Source of the DNA: Syncephalis plumigaleata
Taxonomy: Eukaryota > Zoopagomycota > Zoopagomycetes > Zoopagales > Piptocephalidaceae
Assembly (NCBI GenBank): GCA_025201365.1
Contig: JAIXMF010000038.1
Location: 1 to 63,083 of the forward strand
Direction: 5' to 3'
Length of the DNA stretch: 63,083 nt
The translations under genes were made by a program, and so were the position numbers. Positions 23,539-38,747 of this stretch are shown piece after piece (the stretch's first letter is position 1; each line of letters starts with the position of its first letter). The notes below the pieces were generated by a model. The model searched no databases, had not been told where the DNA came from, and saw only the letters and a list, made by a program, of their open reading frames with translations.

Positions 23539-24725
23539 ACCAATATATCTTACATGAACTACATTGCTCTGCCACGCTTATTAGCAATGCCTACGAGGTA
23601 TTCTCGTTCAATAAAGGTATGTCGATAAGAAGTGTGAATAGCATACGCAACGGTAGAACTAATACTTGCCTTGTTTATTGTAGTTATTCAAGAATTGAAT
23701 CGCTTTACCAACTCACAACTATCGGCGTTCTACGTTGAATCTATCAAGGAGCGGCTTTACGCTGACGACAAATTATCGTTGACACGAAGATCAGCACAGA
23801 CTGCCGTATATCACGTAAGTCATTGATACTTGGTATGCAATTGTGGCTAAGCAAGGAATGCCGCATAGATAATTGAAGTGTACACACGCGCACTCGCACC
23901 AATTACTTGTCATTTAGCCGAGGAGGTTCAGCTTTTCTCCTCGTCAACCAGGTCGACACCATTTGATAGCGTATTCCAGTCGGGATGGATATCTCTGGTA
24001 AACACTTGCAATTACTGAGTTATGTATGATCTAACACTCGAGCATTGATATGAATAGGATGGTCGTTGGCATAATACTGCTTTGGAGCAGGACTGGATAG
24101 TGCTACGACACCTTCGTAGTCAGTATTACCAGCTAGTCGGGAAGACGCGACAGGTCAAGTAAGTGCTATATGCAGTATACCAAATCATTTATTTACAAAC
24201 CTCATTGAATGACAGGGGAATCAAGACAAGCGCGCAAATCGATCTGACACTAGAACTAGAAGACAGTGCGATATATCCACTAGGACAATTACTACAGAAA
24301 TACGGTAAGATGATGATGATAATAATCGCGATAGTGATATTGCTCGTATATAGTTTACTAAGCAATATGCATTAGCATCACAACTACCTGAACTGTTCTT
24401 GTGTGCATCGGCTAACATTGCTGCACAGTCGACATTAACCACGAGAAATGACACTGTCCTTATTAATGAAACGATGTCATTACCAAGTAAGCATGGAGTA
24501 TGAAGTATGAGTGTGCCATGATAATGACTATTGATCGACAACGTAATAGACACTATGAATGGCGCATCTGGTCAAATGATTCTACGTTTATCGGCACGAC
24601 ATAAATGCCCGAGATGTTGGAGCTATCGATCTGATCAGCCGGAATGTCTATGTAATCGATGCCAACTTGTTGTGAACAATAACAAGGGACACGTCATTAC
24701 TGCTGCTATGCATTCATGTAACTAA
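23539..24725 (+). pseudogene. Isolated C-terminal fragment of mitochondrial-type isoleucyl-tRNA synthetase
   Basis: Exons 23539-23616, 23684-23814, 23869-23997, 24058-24158, 24216-24304, 24376-24486 and 24550-24725 join in frame. They encode the anticodon-binding helices (ELNRFTNSQLSAFYVESIKE, LTRRSAQTAVYH) and the C-terminal zinc motif (CPRCW ... CLCNRCQLVV) typical of bacterial/mitochondrial IleRS. The Rossmann core with HIGH and KMSKS and the editing domain are absent; upstream DNA is the CT-rich tract and then the kinase. No clear start codon is found, and the frame opens just after a TAA at 23487-23489. It is either a 5'-truncated translocated gene piece or a new small protein. Splice signals are intact, suggesting a fairly recent origin. 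Confidence 0.8.
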
Positions 24726-25454
24726 TAGTAACATCCCATCGATGGTGTCCTAGCAAGCCTATTGAATAACGACCTAATTCATTCAATCATCCTGAACACA
24801 TAGAACCTAGTTGTCAGACACATACCAATTATAAACTGTTACTTTATCATATAGTATTCGCGTACGATATTCACTATTAGTTGAATGGATTAGACTGATC
24901 AGCTAGCAATTATTGCTACTAATGATACCATCATCATCATCATCATCAGTTTATAAACATCCATATGATATGATCAATGATAGATATTGATACACGCGAT
25001 ACTGCTATTATGCAATCTACGCTACATTGATTACTGCCAACACAGCAAACACTTGATTATTACCATTGACGGCATTTCCATATGAGTATGGGCAATTGTC
25101 ATCTCAATCGGTAAATTAAACTGGGCATATCACATGGCTGACATACCGCAGTAAGTATTCGGTAATTAGAATGGAGTCGGATGTTATTCTCGGTCAGTGG
25201 GTGGACTAACCGATTCAGTCGTCGTCAAACCCAGCAAGACTAATCACCTAGTATAAATTCATCTATGACATACACCATTTACATCAACGTAGAACAGCAG
25301 TTGCTCGAAGAATCAGCATATAGTTATTGTAAAGATGGATGTTTATTGCGTAGAAGCATTGGCAAGAATATCATAGCGAGTACATTATAATAAAATCCGT
25401 GTTTACGCTGTAATGGAATGAGCAAGCAATTTTGTCTGCTTATTTAGTGTGTGA
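24726..25454. other. Intergenic region
   Basis: AT-rich, with a short CAT microsatellite near 24930. No gene is seen. Confidence 0.5.
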
Positions 25455-25464
25455 TATAAAAAGG
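25455..25464 (+). promoter_or_regulatory. Probable TATA box
   Basis: TATAAAAAGG upstream of the basic hypothetical gene at 25878. A leader exon and a spliced 5' intron would lie between them. Confidence 0.5.
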
Positions 25465-25601
25465 ACGCGCACTAAATAATGTCACATCGTCAACTCATTC
25501 ATTTCTTTCTTTTTTCTCACACTAAAAAGCACTCACTAAAAGCTATTCACTTGAACTTTAAACGCTGTTCGTTTTCTTGTAGCTTACTAAAACCATAACT
25601 G

Positions 25602-25837
25602 GTAAGTATATCGTTGACCGTGTTGCTGCTGTATCTCCCTTGTATGCTGTTTGTACGTATTCGTCTCTGTTCTACCCGTTGTATGTTATCTCGTGTGTAG
25701 TAGTCTCGCATGCATGACTATGCTATTTGCACTGCAAGCGCTCTTCTCGAATACTTTCTATTGTACGTGCTCCATATGTGCTCCTCCCCACTGCATACTT
25801 GTTCTATGTTACTCACGCTGTTCTAATTAATTGATAG
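25602..25837 (+). other. Likely 5'-UTR intron, CT-rich
   Basis: Begins GTAAGTATA after AACTG and ends at TTGATAG with a CTAATTAATT branch-like site. At about 236 nt it is longer than the coding introns and is pyrimidine-skewed, like the tract at 22.2-23.5 kb. Splicing is inferred from signals only. Confidence 0.45.
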
Positions 25838-25877
25838 TACAAGCATCCATCTGCATCTACCTGTGTTCATCTGCAGT

Positions 25878-26648
25878 ATGTTTTCAGCTTACCAATCCAT
25901 CTTTATGCCATCTGTGCACGGTGCACAGGGCAATAGCATTGTGCCACCACACGTCACGGTAAGTGATTATGGCACTAGCAGTTGGAACGCGTTACTAATA
26001 CGTCACACTTAGTGTGGTATGATGGGCTTACGCCCATTTTATAATTCAGAAGCCACGTCCGCTTCCACGATCGTTCGTAAACGATCCTACTCCGAAACTG
26101 AGTTAAAACTAAAAAGCACTTCGGTGCATAAAAAAGCTCGTCATTTCGAGCGTAAGCGCAAGGATAGCATCCTAGAGCGCATCAAACAACGCGCTATCGA
26201 GCGCAAGAAGCTCTGGCGCCAGTGGAATCGCGAGCGCCTAAGCCGCATCGGCGCTACGCCTCCACACACTCTCCCCGCTCCCTCTCTCCCTCCTCTCGAT
26301 CCCTTCTACATCTTAAGTCCCTCTCCCATTCCCGACTTCTGCTTCATCCGCCACTACCACTCCTCCTCCTCCTCCAATAACACACCAACGCCAATGGAAG
26401 ACGTCCAATACCAACGGGACGTCGCTCCATTGACAATCATATTCAAACCTAACACCACGGCTCGACCCAGCCGTCCTCCTCTCCGCTCTCGCCGCAACTC
26501 CCGCACCTCCCGCCCTCATCTTCCTTCTCCTCCCATTTCACCTACCACTCCCTCTCCCTCCAAGTCTGTGTCGGTAGGGTCGACCGACACGGACGAACCA
26601 CAACGCAAGCATGATCGTCGCGTGCGTCGTGTGATACCCAATGAATAA
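25878..26648 (+). CDS. Hypothetical basic, Ser/Pro/Arg-rich protein
   Basis: Two exons, 25878-25958 and 26013-26648, phase 0; 238 residues. It starts MFSAYQSIFMPSVHGAQ. A highly basic helix-prone region follows (HFERKRKDSILERIKQRAIE, KLWRQWNRERLSRIG), then Pro/Ser-rich segments and an Arg/Ser tail (PPLRSRRNSRTSRPHL, TPSPSKSV). No catalytic domain is recognised. The basic helices suggest nucleic-acid or nuclear function, but that is a guess. The coding part is much richer in G+C and C-ending codons than its surroundings. A possible extra spliced segment follows in the 3' UTR (GTAAGTCAAC near 26655). Confidence 0.7.
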
Positions 26649-27227
26649 TAATAATAAGGTAAGTCAACACTAATATACACTACTAATACAATAACTAACA
26701 TTACTATTAGGTTTTTATTATTACTACTACTACTACTACTATCGGGTTATACCAACAATGTGGCCGTTGCCACACTTTTCCTATTCCATTCAATATGCGC
26801 CATGTATGGCCAACTGTATCAAATATGTTTGTTTTGCTTTTTCTGTCAATAAATATTCATAATCTCCTGTATACACTTGTCTAAGCGTGTTTACATTTGG
26901 TCATACCTAAAAAGCAAACGATTCAAGTAAGTACAATGCACTCATATCACACTACTAATACTTTTTATTAGGCATTAGCTTATCATCAAATCCATCATCA
27001 TTCAATAGGTTAGTACATATCGATCAGCTACTACGACATTTAGTACATCATACACTAGTAGTGTATCACCAGCTGTAAAGGTATACCACATTGTAATTGA
27101 CACTCCATTGTAGGTAATGTTTAATGGTGCATCATTCTACGGACTATTTGGTCGACTACACATCGTGGCAACATATGTCGTATGAATGTGCCAGATTGAG
27201 ATACTCACTTTATTATTCCTTGATGTC
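26649..27227. other. 3'-UTR-like and spacer DNA
   Basis: Contains ACT-repeat DNA, a small inverted repeat (TGTGGCCGTTGCCACA near 26759) and splice-like GTAAGT/TAG pairs, but no supported coding region. Confidence 0.4.
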
Positions 27228-28083
27228 TACATAGTTAATCGATAATTGCATCGGATAAACGCATTCTGGTTGTAAAAGTAGGCCGCCAACTGTCGTCCAC
27301 CGAATCAGCGGCCATGGAGCATCTTCATCGCTTGTTATGCATCAGACACGTCATCAAACTGCACGAATATATAGGCGGCACCAGCGGTATCGTCGTCTAC
27401 TTCAATGTGAATACGAGTTACGACATCAAAAGTGACGACACTCCTCCTCGAGCTCTTCGCTTAGTGCGTCATCCGCTTCACCGGCAGTGACTGCATTAGC
27501 AATACACACCACAGTAATTGTCGTGTTGTCGCTCTTTTGTGCACGATCATGTGCAACACGAGCTGCCTACACCAGCAATGTTATTCGATATACCAGTACA
27601 TACGCGTTGCCTACCTCTTCACTCTGTGCGAGTTTCTGCATTACCGCGTAACGTTGACTTCCTATAATGCTGATGTGTTCTTCACCCAATACGCTATTCA
27701 ATGGTTCCACCGGTGGTATTGTCATGTATTGTCCTGTCAAGGTATTGCTACGTATGTATGTATGCATGTATGTACGTGTATACCACCTTTGACCATAGTA
27801 CTCGTAGTAGCTGTATTGGCTATCGCGGCAGGTGATGCTTGATGTGGTGCCAATCCTTTTAATGCCTTCATGCCTTCGATCAATGTGCCAGGTATCATGG
27901 TTGTAATAACATGGAGATTATTGCCACCTAGTTCAAATCCATTCATTGCTGCTATGGCCACCGTGACTACTTCATCCGATTCAAAATCAATAAATCTAGT
28001 GCAATTTAGTAAATGGATTTACATACATGTCTTCTGCTATCATCTTACCCGTAAGGCTTGTGCTGTCTTGTAGTCATATTCAA
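27228..28083 (-). pseudogene. Decayed 3' part of a PUF60-like splicing factor gene
   Basis: Exon-like blocks at 28083-28049, 27995 to about 27797, about 27753-27603, and about 27570-27228. They encode the end of RRM2 (RQHKPYGFIDFESDEVV, AAMNGFELGGNNLHV), the Ala-rich linker, the conserved GSQRYAVMQKLAQSEE segment, and the UHM domain (EEECRHF, VTRIHIEVDDDTAGAAYIFV, FGGRQLAAYFYN). The last block is broken by a frame slip after ECRHF near 27410 and by TAA and TGA codons inside the UHM, the TGA standing where the UHM Trp of 'GRWF' is expected. The N-terminal RRM1 is absent, as the fragment ends 220 bp before the divergent NAK1 gene. PUF60 assists U2AF in 3' splice-site recognition, so a functional copy presumably exists elsewhere. 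Confidence 0.82.
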
Positions 28084-28303
28084 CTAACGTTAATAACAAA
28101 TACCTGGGTGAGACTGCTAGTAGGACAGCGTGGAATTAATGCATAAAACGCGAAAGCAATCAATCATAAAGTAAAATAGTGAGTAAGGATATCAAAAGAG
28201 CACTGTTATAATTTCCTTGTACACTTTCATTCTTACATTATATCCACACACACTACACACTCACCTCTCCCATCTTATTTATCTTCTTCATCACTCAATC
28301 AGT

Positions 28304-31380
<3,077 letters not shown>

Positions 31381-31517
31381 ATAGCAAATCATTTTTGATA
31401 ATAATAACAATAATAATAGTAATAAACTCATTTATAGATAGATGACTTGTTTATATGTAGATATATATATATGTAGATATATATAGCTAGATATAGCCTA
31501 TAAACCATATAACTTAA

Positions 31518-33014
31518 TTAGATAATAGGCAATAATCCACGGAAATAGGTGACAGTCTCCTCGATGCCTTGTTGTACCGTGAAGCGTGGCTGCCATCCAA
31601 GTTGCTCGGCAGCTAAATGAATATCCGGACGACGCTTCTGAGGATCATCCTCGGTGGGTGGCAATGCCTTAATCTCCACTTGATCATTTACTTGATCACG
31701 AATCATCTCGGCGAATTCCTTAATCGTGTACTCTTGCGGATTGCCAAGATTCACTGGATTAGTGTAGTTACCGTTCATGAGAAGAATGAGACCATCCACC
31801 AGATCGTGTACATACTGGAATGAACGTGTTTGTGCACCATCACCATAGATGGTCAATGGTTCACCGCGTAATGCTTGCACAATAAAGTTACTAACGACAC
31901 GACCATCATAGGCATTCATACGTGGACCGAATGTATTGAAGATACGCGCTACACGCACTTCAACACCATCGTGTGTGGCGTAGGCGTAAGTAAGCGATTC
32001 AGCAACGCGTTTTCCTTCATCGTAGCATGATCGTGGACCTATTTGTTTTTATTACAATATTAGATTAGTACTTGTTAGCCATGACGACTATTGTCTACTT
32101 GTTCAGCTAATACTTGCCACTATAATGGAATACATTCGAGGGTAAGTCATATGAACAACACGGTATATGTGTATATATACATATATACAAAGCACTTACA
32201 TTGGATTAACATTGCCCCAGTAAGTTTCTTTTTGTGGATGTTCTTGTGGATCACCGTACACCTCTACAACATCAATTTAATGTCATGTTCATGCACTGTC
32301 TAAGCTAGTACAGATGATATTACCTGATGTAGAAGTAAGTAGGAAGCGTGCCTTGTTGCGTTGTGCCAACTTGAGCATATTATCCGTGCCGTACATACTA
32401 GTGGCAATGGTCTTGATGGGATTCTTTTGATAGTGTGGCGGTGATGCAGGACAGGCCAAATGATAGATTTGATCCACTTCAAGTGCTAGTGGATCGATAA
32501 CATCATGGTTGAGCCATTCAAAGTTGGGATGTCCAATCCAATGCTGAATGTTATGACGACTACCCGTGTACAAGTTGTCCATGACAATAACATGATGGCC
32601 CATGAGCATTAGTCTATCAACGAGATGAGATCCCACGAATCCGGCACCTCCCGTCACTAGAATACGGCGTTGTTCGGTGATACGACGCATTACCACCGGT
32701 GGATAATCTTGCGACTTGTAACGATACGTTAACGCCATGTCTTCCGCCTTATCCGGCACATTCTTGTCTATGGGCAACTTCTGCTCCAAATAGAGACGAT
32801 GTAACACGTCTAATGGCACGGCTGAGCCTACACTGGCATGGCCCACGGATTGAATACGGCCTGCAGTTGCCGCGGCACGTTGACCATTCTGACCGACGAC
32901 CGTGTCTGATCTCGACGGGTCCGACAAGTAAAGTAACGAGCCGAGTATCCAGAGAACAGAGCCAAGTGCAAGTACCATAGTAATAAGTAGTGCTGTTGAC
33001 CTTACACCAAGCAT
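31518..33014 (-). CDS. UXS1: UDP-glucuronate decarboxylase (UDP-xylose synthase)
   Basis: Exons 33014-32324, 32263-32200 and 32038-31518. The N-terminus is a signal-anchor helix ([20 protein letters not shown]), predicting a Golgi/ER type II protein. A Rossmann SDR domain follows: [28 protein letters not shown], catalytic Tyr-Lys in [26 protein letters not shown]. It converts UDP-glucuronate to UDP-xylose for glycan synthesis. The start is the first ATG; the frame upstream lacks another. The junction between exons 2 and 3 (NVNP | PRSC) does not stay in frame with the obvious GT/AG pair; see findings for a possible 2-nt exon or base losses. It is transcribed divergently from ARP5. Confidence 0.93.
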
Positions 33015-33412
33015 AAGCGTTTTGAAAAAGCAATAGTCAGTAATACTAGAGTAATAAACAAGAAGAGGTGGAAAAATGGAGGAAATAGCTTGTACGCCAG
33101 ATACAGAAGAGGAAAACGCCAAAAGCCCTGCACCAATGAACTCGACGATAATGGAATAGCTCTATTTTGATTCGTGCAAAAGAATCACGCTGCTTGATTG
33201 ATGATATACGTGTACCAGTATTATTACTTGATACTACTGCTACAATGAAATAAATACATATATCTATCTAGTTATATGGTTCATAGTAGTAGAAAGATAT
33301 GTATATGTGGTAGAATAAAATAATATTGAATAGCAAGGATATAGATAGGTTATCCTTCCTGTTTCTTTCCTTAATTGATTCACGTTTCCTTACTCATGTC
33401 ACAGTGTTAAAT
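33015..33412. promoter_or_regulatory. Shared divergent promoter region UXS1/ARP5
   Basis: 398 bp between the two start codons, with no other gene. Arrangement only; no specific factor sites are claimed. Confidence 0.5.
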
Positions 33413-36400
33413 ATGAAAGCAAAGATATTTGACATTAAAGCAGAGACTGACGTACTGCTACAACAACTTCATACGCGTAATGAATACGGTAGCAGTAATA
33501 GTACAGGGTCAAGTCAACAACATGATCAAGCAATTGTCATTGATTATGGCAAGTATCCTCGTATTACTTTGCTTATCGTTCTACTTACAACTATGTAACT
33601 CTATATAGGTTCTTACGAGTGTAAGGCAGGCTGGTCAGGCGATACTGATCCACAAAGTAAGCGTTTTGCTGTTTGTACAATAGTGATTTAAACGTGTATT
33701 TATTTTCTATTTGATATGTATACATGAATATAATAGCATGTTTCCCTACGGTTATCGCCAAGTATCGAGATCGTCGATTATCGGCCAAAAACCTTGTTCT
33801 AGTTGGTGCCGATGTGTTGGCTCATCAGCAAACACGATCAATTGCGCGTACGCCATTCGATGATGGTATTGTTTGCAATTCAGAGTATATGGTGGGTTCA
33901 TCCAGTTCAGTTCAGTTATAGAATAGTTTGCTTACTTGTCACGATATCGGTATAGGAATTGACTCTTGATAATATATTCCTGAAACTTGGCATCAATGAT
34001 AATCATGTCAATCATCCGCTGCTACTTACTGAGTCTATTTGCACACCAAGTGGTAGTCGTAAGAGTAAGAGTAATCCATGCATGTACATACATATGTCAA
34101 CTAGTTATTAACGAGATGGATATCTAGTCATGTCAGAATTAGCATTTGAATGTTATGGTGCACCATCTGTTTCCTATGGTATAGATGCAATGTTTAGCTA
34201 TTATCAAAATGGACATTCAATGGAAAAGGGCGGTATTATTTGTTCAGTGGCCCATGCAGCAACACATATTCTACCCGTAGTTGATGGTCGTGGCCTGTTT
34301 AGCTCGTGTAAACGGTAAATAGAACTAGTATCTAGATAGCGGTAATGATGTAATATTGATCACATTTGACAAGTAGATTATCATTTGGTGGAAGGGAAGC
34401 TGAAGACTTTATGCTGAAATTGATGCAAACAAAATATTCTACATTCCCCAGTAGAATGTCATCATTTCAAGCTAGGGTACGCATCATATCATACTATACT
34501 CGGTAATAATAGACTCATCATTTGTATATACATATAGGCATTACTATACAATCATACGTATTTTAGTGATGATTTCCAGGAGGAAGAGCGTAAATATGTG
34601 GATGAAAAGATGTTCTACGACTTGAACCATACAATTCAATTCCCGTATACTGTTGCAAAAGTAAGTGTCGATGATGATGAATGATAATAGTAAGCAATAA
34701 CATATATATCAATATATATATATATGTATGTATGTGGTATAGGCAGCCGAGGAAAAGAGCGAAGAAGAATTGGCGGCAGCAAGCGAGCGAAGACGTGCAC
34801 ATTTACTACGACTACAAGAATTGGCAGCTAAATCACGACAAGAAAAGGTAATGTAATAATGACGTGCACTAGTTATTGATAAACTAATTAATGAATACAA
34901 CTTAGAATGAAGCACGAGAACTTGAATTGCAACGTCTTAAGAATGTTCGTGAAACATGTTATGGACTGGAAGAGGATGAATTGGAGGTAGGATAATGAGT
35001 AATGAGAGGAATCATTCTATAGACAAGTATAATCATGACGATTAGGCATTACTAGAGGAGAATCAGTTTGAGTCATTGGATGCTTTAGATACAGAGATTA
35101 ACAAATTGGATCAAGCAGCAAAACGATTATTACAACGAAAGAACGAAGGAGGCATTACAGAGGTAAGTAGATGCAATATGAATACAAACATATGAAGATG
35201 ATATATACATATATGCATATATGTGATAATAGGTGGTTGCACCACCACCAGAATTCCCACTACTCGATATACCTACCGATCAATTGACGGAGGAAGAAAA
35301 GAAGGAACAAAAGAAACAACGATTAATGAAAGCAAATTATGATGCACGCGAGCGACAAAGAAAACAAAAGGAAGAAGAGGCGCAACGCAAGGTAAATAGA
35401 TGTGCTATTAGTGATATCAATTCATTATACTTACACAATGGATATATATATATATATATATAGGCGGAACGTTTACGTCATGAGGAGAAACAGCGTGAAG
35501 CAAATCCTGAAGCATGGTTAGAAAGTATACGTACACGATGGCAGGTATGGATTGATGCTATTCGTACTAACGAAGTAACTGACCTACTTACACTGTAACG
35601 ATAATGCGATAGTCACTATGGGATAAAGCGGAAGAGCAACGTAAGGAGAAGGAACAGCTAGGTGATCGACGTAGTCAGGCATCACGTAAGCGTATGCAAG
35701 TGATCGCTGAACTAGCAAGCGAGAACACGAAACGAACACGTCGTAAAACACGAGGTATTACATGATGGAATAGAATGATGTAGACATACAACTCACCGAA
35801 TGACACAATGATTAGATGATTTTGGCATGAACGATGAGGATTGGAATGTTTATCATGACATTGTAAGTAACTAACTAACTAACTAACTGAATGGATAATG
35901 AGATTGCTCTTGCTTTATTAAACATTGGATTAAATAGAGTAAAGAAGATGAACCTGAAGATGAGGAGGATCAAGAAGAATTGGAATTGTTAGAATCCTAT
36001 TTAATGGAGTACGATTCAAACTTTCTAGAATTAAAAAAGAATCATCAAACATGGAGTGATAAATCGCCCTTACTACGTCGATTCTTCTGGGCAGATGCAC
36101 AGGATGGTAGTGCGGAACATGCTCACCAACTTCAATTGAACGTAGAGCGTATTCGTGTACCCGAAGTACTATTCCAGCCAAGTATTATGGGCATTGATCA
36201 AGCGGGTATCGGTGAGTTGTTAGACGACTTTTTCAGAGCACATCCACATTTATCGGGATTATTCGAGGTAGGTTAACGGGCGTGAAGAACAATAACAATG
36301 ACGATACTGAATAGCTAATGATGAATGTAGACGGTATTTCTAACCGGTGGTATGGCACAATTACCCAATCTTACGCATCGTTTGGAGAAAACGTTGACCT

Positions 36401-36600
36401 GCTTACTACCCGTGAATACACGGCATAAGGTACATTTAGCGAGTGATACACAACTAGATGCATGGCGTGGTGCAGCTCGCTGGGCACACTCTGATATTAC
36501 GGCATTCAAACGGGCGAGTATTACGCGGGCACAATACGATGAATGCGGCAGTGATTATCTGGCTACCTCGCCATTTAGTAATCCTTACTTTTCATCCTAG
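33413..36600 (+). CDS. ARP5: Actin-related protein 5 (INO80 complex subunit)
   Basis: Sixteen exons: 33413-33548, 33609-33656, 33737-33891, 33956-34064, 34128-34314, 34377-34476, 34538-34660, 34743-34847, 34906-34986, 35046-35162, 35233-35391, 35464-35544, 35613-35754, 35816-35862, 35938-36267 and 36331-36600, all in phase. Actin-fold landmarks are IVIDYGSYECKAGWSGD, PFDDGIVCNSEYME, FECYGAPSVSYGIDAMFSYY, LFETVFLTGGMAQLPN and ARWAHSDI. The long charged coiled insertion (EEKSEEELAAASERRR through KEKEQLGDRR) and the late SIMGIDQAGI segment are diagnostic of Arp5. It acts with Ies6 in INO80 nucleosome sliding. Intron 1 has a GC donor (G|GCAAGT). The gene converges on the pseudokinase at 36777. 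Confidence 0.95.
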
Positions 36601-36776
36601 ATTTTTCTATTGTTGTTGTTGTTGTTGTTTATTTGATTAAAATATCACGTTAATGTAATCCACACAGTAGACTGTATTCTATCGTAAATGGTTAACACTT
36701 TATTATCTAGCAATATAACTCTTTCGATTAATTTGAAATCATATTTCGTTATGTTTGTGCATTGTTCAATGGCTGT

Positions 36777-37850
36777 TTACCATCTGTTATGTGCAACGGT
36801 ATCAGTGGTAAAGTATTCCATTTGCAAGCATTGGGCTACGGTACAACGCTCCGATGGGTTTTGCATAAGCATCTTTGCCAATAGAATACGTAATTTGTTG
36901 TCTTCAATGTCTTCAAGGATCACCTCGCCCGTTTGAGCGTGAACAGAGACGTATTTGCCAGTGAGTGAATAGTAGAAGGCGGCACCAAGTGTCCATATAT
37001 CCGCGGCCTTCAAACTAATACGTTCTAGCTTGCGGGTAGTTCTCGTCTCTGGTGCGGCAAATGGTGTTCTCTCTACAAATTTGTCGGAATACTTGCTTAT
37101 AACATTTAAGCTGGCAAGACGAGTCCAGGCAAAGTTGACAATCTTGGCGTCGTACATACCGCGTGTCTCCTTACTTGGCACAGCGAGAATGTTCTTGGGC
37201 TTCAGATTACCATGAACATAGCCGCTATTATGCAAAAGCGCAATACCGTTAAGTGTCTGGGAGAAGAGATGCTTCACTTGCGCGTTGTAACGACCTTGCC
37301 GACTGGGTATGTTGATGCTCCTTAGGTAAACACCAAGTTCCTGCGCACCTTCGAGGTATTCCATTGCCATACCCGGACCGACCTTCGTATTGACAGGCAT
37401 GTATGTTTTCGGGAATACAGTGCCACCCGGTTTCTTATGCAGCTTCTTTACGATGCCATTCATTTGAATGACTTCATTTGGACCCAATGGCACTTTGACC
37501 GCAAAGACTTGATTATTCTTATCCGTGATGGTGTACATTTTACTGCATCGCTCGCGTACCGTATCGACCTGATTGGTGGCATCTGCTTGGCTGGAACTAA
37601 TGCTGCTACCACTGCTTTGACCTGCGGTATTCTGGATGCGCATGCATTGCTGGATCTCTTGAACTTCACGAGGTGTCAAAATGTCTCGTGCTTGATCACG
37701 AAGTCCCGAAAGACTGGCGGAACTACCGCTTCCTCCATTGCTAGAGAACCATGAAGTTAGGGCAGCATCCACCTTTTAACCGGTAAATGATGATACGGTG
37801 GTCAGTGCTAGAATGGCCAATACGCCGTAGGTTACTCGTGAATAATGCAT
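36777..37850 (-). CDS. Secreted-type pseudokinase with in-frame stop after the signal peptide
   Basis: The ATG at 37850 opens a typical signal peptide (YGVLAILALTTVSSFTG) followed by TAA at 37778-37776; the same frame then runs open from GTG 37772 for 331 codons. The body is a kinase fold related to the gene at 5603: FAVKVPLGPNEV, MEYLEGAQEL, YVHGNLKPKNIL (HRD to HGN), IVNFAWTR (DFG to NFA), FAAPETR, ADIWTLGAAFYYSL. Both catalytic Asp residues are gone, so it is a clear pseudokinase. A GTAACC...AAAAG pair (37835-37773, 63 nt) could instead be an intron, which would remove the stop and the signal peptide together. Nonsense allele, alternative splicing and read-through are all open. Confidence 0.82.
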
Positions 37851-37983
37851 CGGTATTGTAAGTGTAAGTCGTTATAGTTAAAGAGAAATAGTTTATGTAA
37901 TATGACGAGTTGTATCAGTAGAAAGTGAGCGAGCGAGGAATAGGTCGATATTCGATAGAGTTTTTCCTCCGGCAGATCTTATA

Positions 37984-37992
37984 CTTTTTATA
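37984..37992 (-). promoter_or_regulatory. Probable TATA box of the pseudokinase
   Basis: TATAAAAAG on the minus strand, about 135 bp before the ATG at 37850. Confidence 0.5.
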
Positions 37993-38747
37993 TCGTATGA
38001 TAGCGAAAATCGGTTTGTTAAAATTACCGACAATGCCCATTATAGCATTGCTTTATTTATATGGTTGGTCATGTTGTGCCTTCCAAATTAGTAAGAGCAA
38101 TCTATGTTTGGTATAACGTGTTCTAGTACAATTTAGAAATGACGCTTTTATCATACACGTGAAATACGAACATTTAAAAATCTAATTGCCAATTTACTAC
38201 AAACTCCGTAATTGATAGAATTGCTAGAATGGATGGATGATAGGAAAATAGAGAGAGAGAGAAGGAAAAAACGAGTAATCGTGAATAGCTGATGTCATAC
38301 AAGGCTATACCTCCTGATTAACGCTATTAGCGTTTTATTTTATGGATAAATAATAGCTATGATAATAACACATGTATTTAGATGTGGAAGCAATAGCTTT
38401 CAACTGTTGGGGCCATAGCAACTACTTAATAATAATAATAATAGCAATGCGATAATGATGTTGACAATTGTGCAAATTTATCTATAAATAAGAACAATAG
38501 TTAATGACTAGCTGTGTTAATCGATTAGAAAAAACCTGTATTTTTTATAATTAAGAATCCTAGGAAATATATGTGAATCAACGCGTAAAACTTAAGATAG
38601 TAGCTTATCTATTCAAATAGGTCAATATTGTTACTGGAATAATGATCGACTAAGCAAGACATGTTTGCTTACAATGATGGGGTATTTATTATAATGTATC
38701 AATAGTTTAGTAATCGTTATAGTGAATGATAGCAGTTTGTCGTTTAA
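37993..38747. other. Intergenic region
   Basis: AT-rich, with no gene seen. The segment just before 38748 (TAATGTATCAATAGTTTAGT) is the 3'-flank shared by cluster genes A and B. Confidence 0.5.
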
